A DNA stretch of 6,452 nt. It comes from Candidatus Bathyarchaeota archaeon. GTDB lineage: Archaea; Thermoproteota; Bathyarchaeia; RBG-16-48-13; JAGMEO01. Under the pieces are notes generated by a model. That model worked only from the letters and a program-made list of their open reading frames with translations, did not search any database and had not been told where the DNA came from. The number at the start of each line of letters is the position of its first letter. Within the stretch, counting starts at the first letter, position 1. A program made the translations under genes and the position numbers. Of this stretch, positions 4,848-6,452 are shown one piece after another. The stretch spans positions 1 through 6,452 of the forward strand of contig JAUVYS010000073.1 in assembly GCA_030602965.1 (NCBI GenBank), in the 5' to 3' direction.

Positions 4848-5582
4848 TTAAGAATATTTTATATTTACAAGATTCATCCAATATTTTTTATATTTATTTT
4901 CAAGTTCATTTTTGAATATTTCAAGCAATAATGCAGAAATAAATAATGGATATGTACAGATTTTTAAAAAGAGATCTTTATCGTACGATGGGATGATTTT
5001 TACTTCAATATCTGGTTTTCTCAAAAATTTAATTTTTGACGAAGAAAAAATTGCAATAAAATCATTGTGTACAAAACGACACAATGTTTCATAAGTAGTC
5101 TTAAGATCAGGCTCTTTCCATTTCTTATTCTTAGGTTGCATAATTTTTGATGTATAATTAACTAAATCTTTTTTACTAATTTGTGGACGTTTCCCTTCTA
5201 ACCATTCTTTTGCCTTTCCTTTATTAAAAACAAAATAACTACATAACCCTACAATTTCTGCAAGGTTTCTCTCAAGAATTCTTGTATCATAATAATATCC
5301 TCTGAGAGTTAAGCATCTGATAGCTTGCATTCTTTGTATAACTTGTGGTATTAATAACAAGATTGCGACATTTTGAAAAGTTCTCATTTCTTTCTTAGCA
5401 TAACTCAAATCACAAAGAAAATCATATATTTCAATTAATAAATTGAATGAATGTTCGTAACAATCAAACTGTTTCTTATGGTAACGAAGCGATTTTTTCT
5501 GAATATTTTCTTCAATACTGAGGAAAAAATTCAAATCCTCAATGTCCTTCATTTTTTTCTCTCTCATTTTTCTATTTAACAT
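4848..5582 (-). CDS. Hypothetical helical protein in an AT-rich island
   Basis: The protein has 244 residues and I do not recognise it with confidence. It is rich in Lys, Ile, Phe and Tyr, mostly helical, with a hydrophobic stretch (71-82) that is more likely a buried helix than a membrane segment. Conserved-looking features are R101-ILERNLAE, W127 in KEWLEG and Y164-ETLCRFVHND. This Arg/Glu helix followed by a Tyr...His helix recalls DUF5677-like proteins, an assignment I would not press. Starts at ATG 5582, 5567 and 5552 are all possible; none has a strong Shine-Dalgarno. The region is clearly more AT-rich than the kinase operon, and its neighbours are truncated genes and a broken methyltransferase, which suggests acquired DNA. 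A role cannot be assigned. Confidence 0.7.
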   Translation of the reverse strand: MLNRKMREKKMKDIEDLNFFLSIEENIQKKSLRYHKKQFDCYEHSFNLLIEIYDFLCDLSYAKKEMRTFQNVAILLLIPQVIQRMQAIRCLTLRGYYYDTRILERNLAEIVGLCSYFVFNKGKAKEWLEGKRPQISKKDLVNYTSKIMQPKNKKWKEPDLKTTYETLCRFVHNDFIAIFSSSKIKFLRKPDIEVKIIPSYDKDLFLKICTYPLFISALLLEIFKNELENKYKKYWMNLVNIKYS

Positions 5583-5745
5583 TACGATATACTGTTAAAT
5601 AACAATGTTTTTTACTGAAAAGAAGCTCATTTTGGGCTTTAACTAGTTATATATCAATAAACTAACCAAATTGATGTTTTATACTTCTCATTCTGTTGGA
5701 TTGCTTTAAATCAGCTTTTCTTTCTTCAGGTCAGCCGATTCAACA

Positions 5746-6114
5746 TTGGCAACCAAGACCTGCTTCTTCCCTTACATAGGAGGAAAATTCAACTTACTCA
5801 AGACGCTTCTGCCACTAATTCCTCCGCATCACATATACGTGGAGGTCTTTGGAGGAGCTGCAAACCTCTTGCTCAACAAGCCTCCTAGTCCCGTTGAAGT
5901 ATACAACGACATACATGGTGAGCTAGTGAACTTGTTTCTTGTGGTTCGTGATAAGCCAGAGGACTTCGTTAAGCGTTTCAAACTGATACTTTACAGTCGT
6001 GGTCTTTATAAAAAATGGTATGATAATCAGCAACTCAAGGATCCTGTAGAGAGAGCAGTGCGCTTCTATTATTTGATGCGTTGCAGCTTCGGAGGCACCT
6101 TCAACAAGGGCTAG
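5746..6114 (+). pseudogene. D12-class DNA adenine methyltransferase, N-terminal remnant
   Basis: From TTG 5746 the frame gives 122 residues and a TAG stop; family members have about 260-290. Present are the FPYIGGKFNLL segment near the N-terminus (FxGGK, part of the S-adenosylmethionine site), YVEVFGGAANLLLNKP (motif I region), EVYNDIHGELVNLF and the helix ending in RCSFGGTFNKG. Missing is everything after it, including the DPPY catalytic motif, so methylation of adenine in DNA is not expected. Similarity seems to resume after the stop in another frame (see 6115-6280). There is no ATG start and only a poor AGGTCA upstream, so the 5' end may also be altered. These enzymes commonly travel with phages and restriction systems; no nuclease gene is visible here. 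Confidence 0.8.
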
Positions 6115-6280
6115 GCTTATCTTGAACTTCAACCTTCAATGTCGTCAGACAAACAAAATTTTTTTCCGGACAATAGAAAAAAACATTGTGCCTACAAAAG
6201 CAGAGGAAGCGATAACAGACTCTGCGAGCTGTACCTTCATGGATGATAAGACTGTGTTTAAAGGGTCAATCTCTTCTTAA
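6115..6280 (+). pseudogene. Frameshifted continuation of the methyltransferase remnant
   Basis: In a frame shifted relative to the upstream part, the sequence is open to a TAA at 6278-6280. Its beginning, LNFNLQ...QTNKIFFRTIEKN (about 6116-6186), fits what follows the FNKG segment in D12 methyltransferases. After about 6187 the likeness ends and no DPPY appears. So at least one nonsense change and one frameshift occurred near 6112-6122, with the rest lost. A run of seven T lies at 6159-6165. I see no other gene between here and 6356. Confidence 0.4.
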
Positions 6281-6355
6281 TAAATCGGAGGAAGAGGTTT
6301 GCATTCCATCCCAAAAATGAGTGATAAGGAGGTTTCATGGCTTTTTTCAGGTATA

Positions 6356-6452
6356 TTAAAGATGACGTCGCTTGCGCATGTAAATAATTACTATTATTAT
6401 TGGAGCAATAATGAAGATGTACATCAGGCTGTCCAAGTTGGTTATTTCTTCC
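6356..6452 (-). CDS. C-terminal membrane anchor of a truncated-by-window protein
   Basis: The minus strand from the window edge reads 31 residues to a TAA at 6358-6356. They form one hydrophobic helix (about residues 8-24, LMYIFIIAPIIIVIIYM) and end in RKRRHL. A single C-terminal helix followed by basic residues is typical of archaeal proteins held in the membrane with most of the chain outside. The rest of the gene lies beyond the window, so the function is unknown. The plus-strand reading of the same bases is rich in Asn and Tyr, as expected for the shadow of an Ile-rich helix. Confidence 0.5.
   Translation of the reverse strand, partial: EEITNLDSLMYIFIIAPIIIVIIYMRKRRHL

Noticed and set aside
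6337..6387. A 16-codon plus-strand ORF behind AAGGAGGT (6326-6333)
   Set aside because: The ribosome site is good but only 3 bases from the ATG; the peptide is very short, has no recognisable character and overlaps a more convincing minus-strand membrane anchor.
4232..6413. 12-base match GGAGCAATAATG at 4232 and 6402
   Set aside because: Both copies fall in AT-rich membrane-helix codons, in different contexts and frames; chance is the simplest explanation.
6317..6452. Plus-strand open frame from ATG 6317 to the window edge
   Set aside because: It is rich in Asn and Tyr exactly where the minus strand encodes Ile/Val repeats, the mark of a shadow frame.
1..6452. CRISPR arrays, tRNA or rRNA genes, insertion-sequence ends
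   Set aside because: Scanning by eye found no regularly spaced repeats, no tRNA arm pattern and no transposase reading frame or matched terminal inverted repeats.

Overview
The window looks archaeal, most likely from the Bathyarchaeia / Nitrososphaeria side of Thermoproteota. The support is a TrmB-type winged-helix regulator, a probable NitrOD5-type output domain, a DUF5518-like membrane fragment, a REC protein with a long Lys/Glu-rich tail, TATA-like promoter elements and a substrate-binding protein with a membrane anchor and no lipobox cysteine. The lineage is inferred from protein character; there is no rRNA gene to confirm it.

Layout. (1) 1-766, minus: N-terminal 255 codons of an ABC-transporter substrate-binding protein of the NMT1/SsuA/TauA type, cut by the window edge. 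(2) 767-1001: divergent intergenic region with TATA-like elements and two short palindromic or shared motifs. (3) 1002-1712, plus: a TrmB-like DNA-binding domain joined to a response-regulator receiver domain. (4) 1744-4076, minus: an operon of a NitrOD5-like small protein (5' end disturbed by an in-frame UGA), a soluble PAS-PAS histidine kinase, and a stand-alone receiver protein whose GTG start lies one base after the kinase stop. This operon converges on the TrmB-REC gene across a small hairpin. (5) 4077-4193: promoter region and a 14-base alternating CG palindrome. (6) 4194-4844: two 5'-truncated membrane-protein genes facing away from each other, an MFS C-terminus (minus) and a DUF5518-like fragment (plus), separated by a short scar. 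(7) 4848-5582, minus: an AT-rich gene for a helical protein I cannot name. (8) 5746-about 6280, plus: a broken D12-class adenine DNA methyltransferase. (9) 6356-6452, minus: C-terminal membrane anchor of a gene that continues beyond the window.

How the genes may work together. The kinase and the two receiver proteins look like one phosphorelay: a cytoplasmic PAS sensor, a REC-only protein and a REC protein fused to a DNA-binding head, with the two REC domains close paralogs. The TrmB-REC gene is divergent from a transporter gene, the usual arrangement for a local regulator. A testable model is that kinase input controls the adjacent ABC uptake system through TrmB-REC. The right half (4200-6300) looks like a decaying accessory region: AT-rich, with several truncated genes and a foreign-type methyltransferase.
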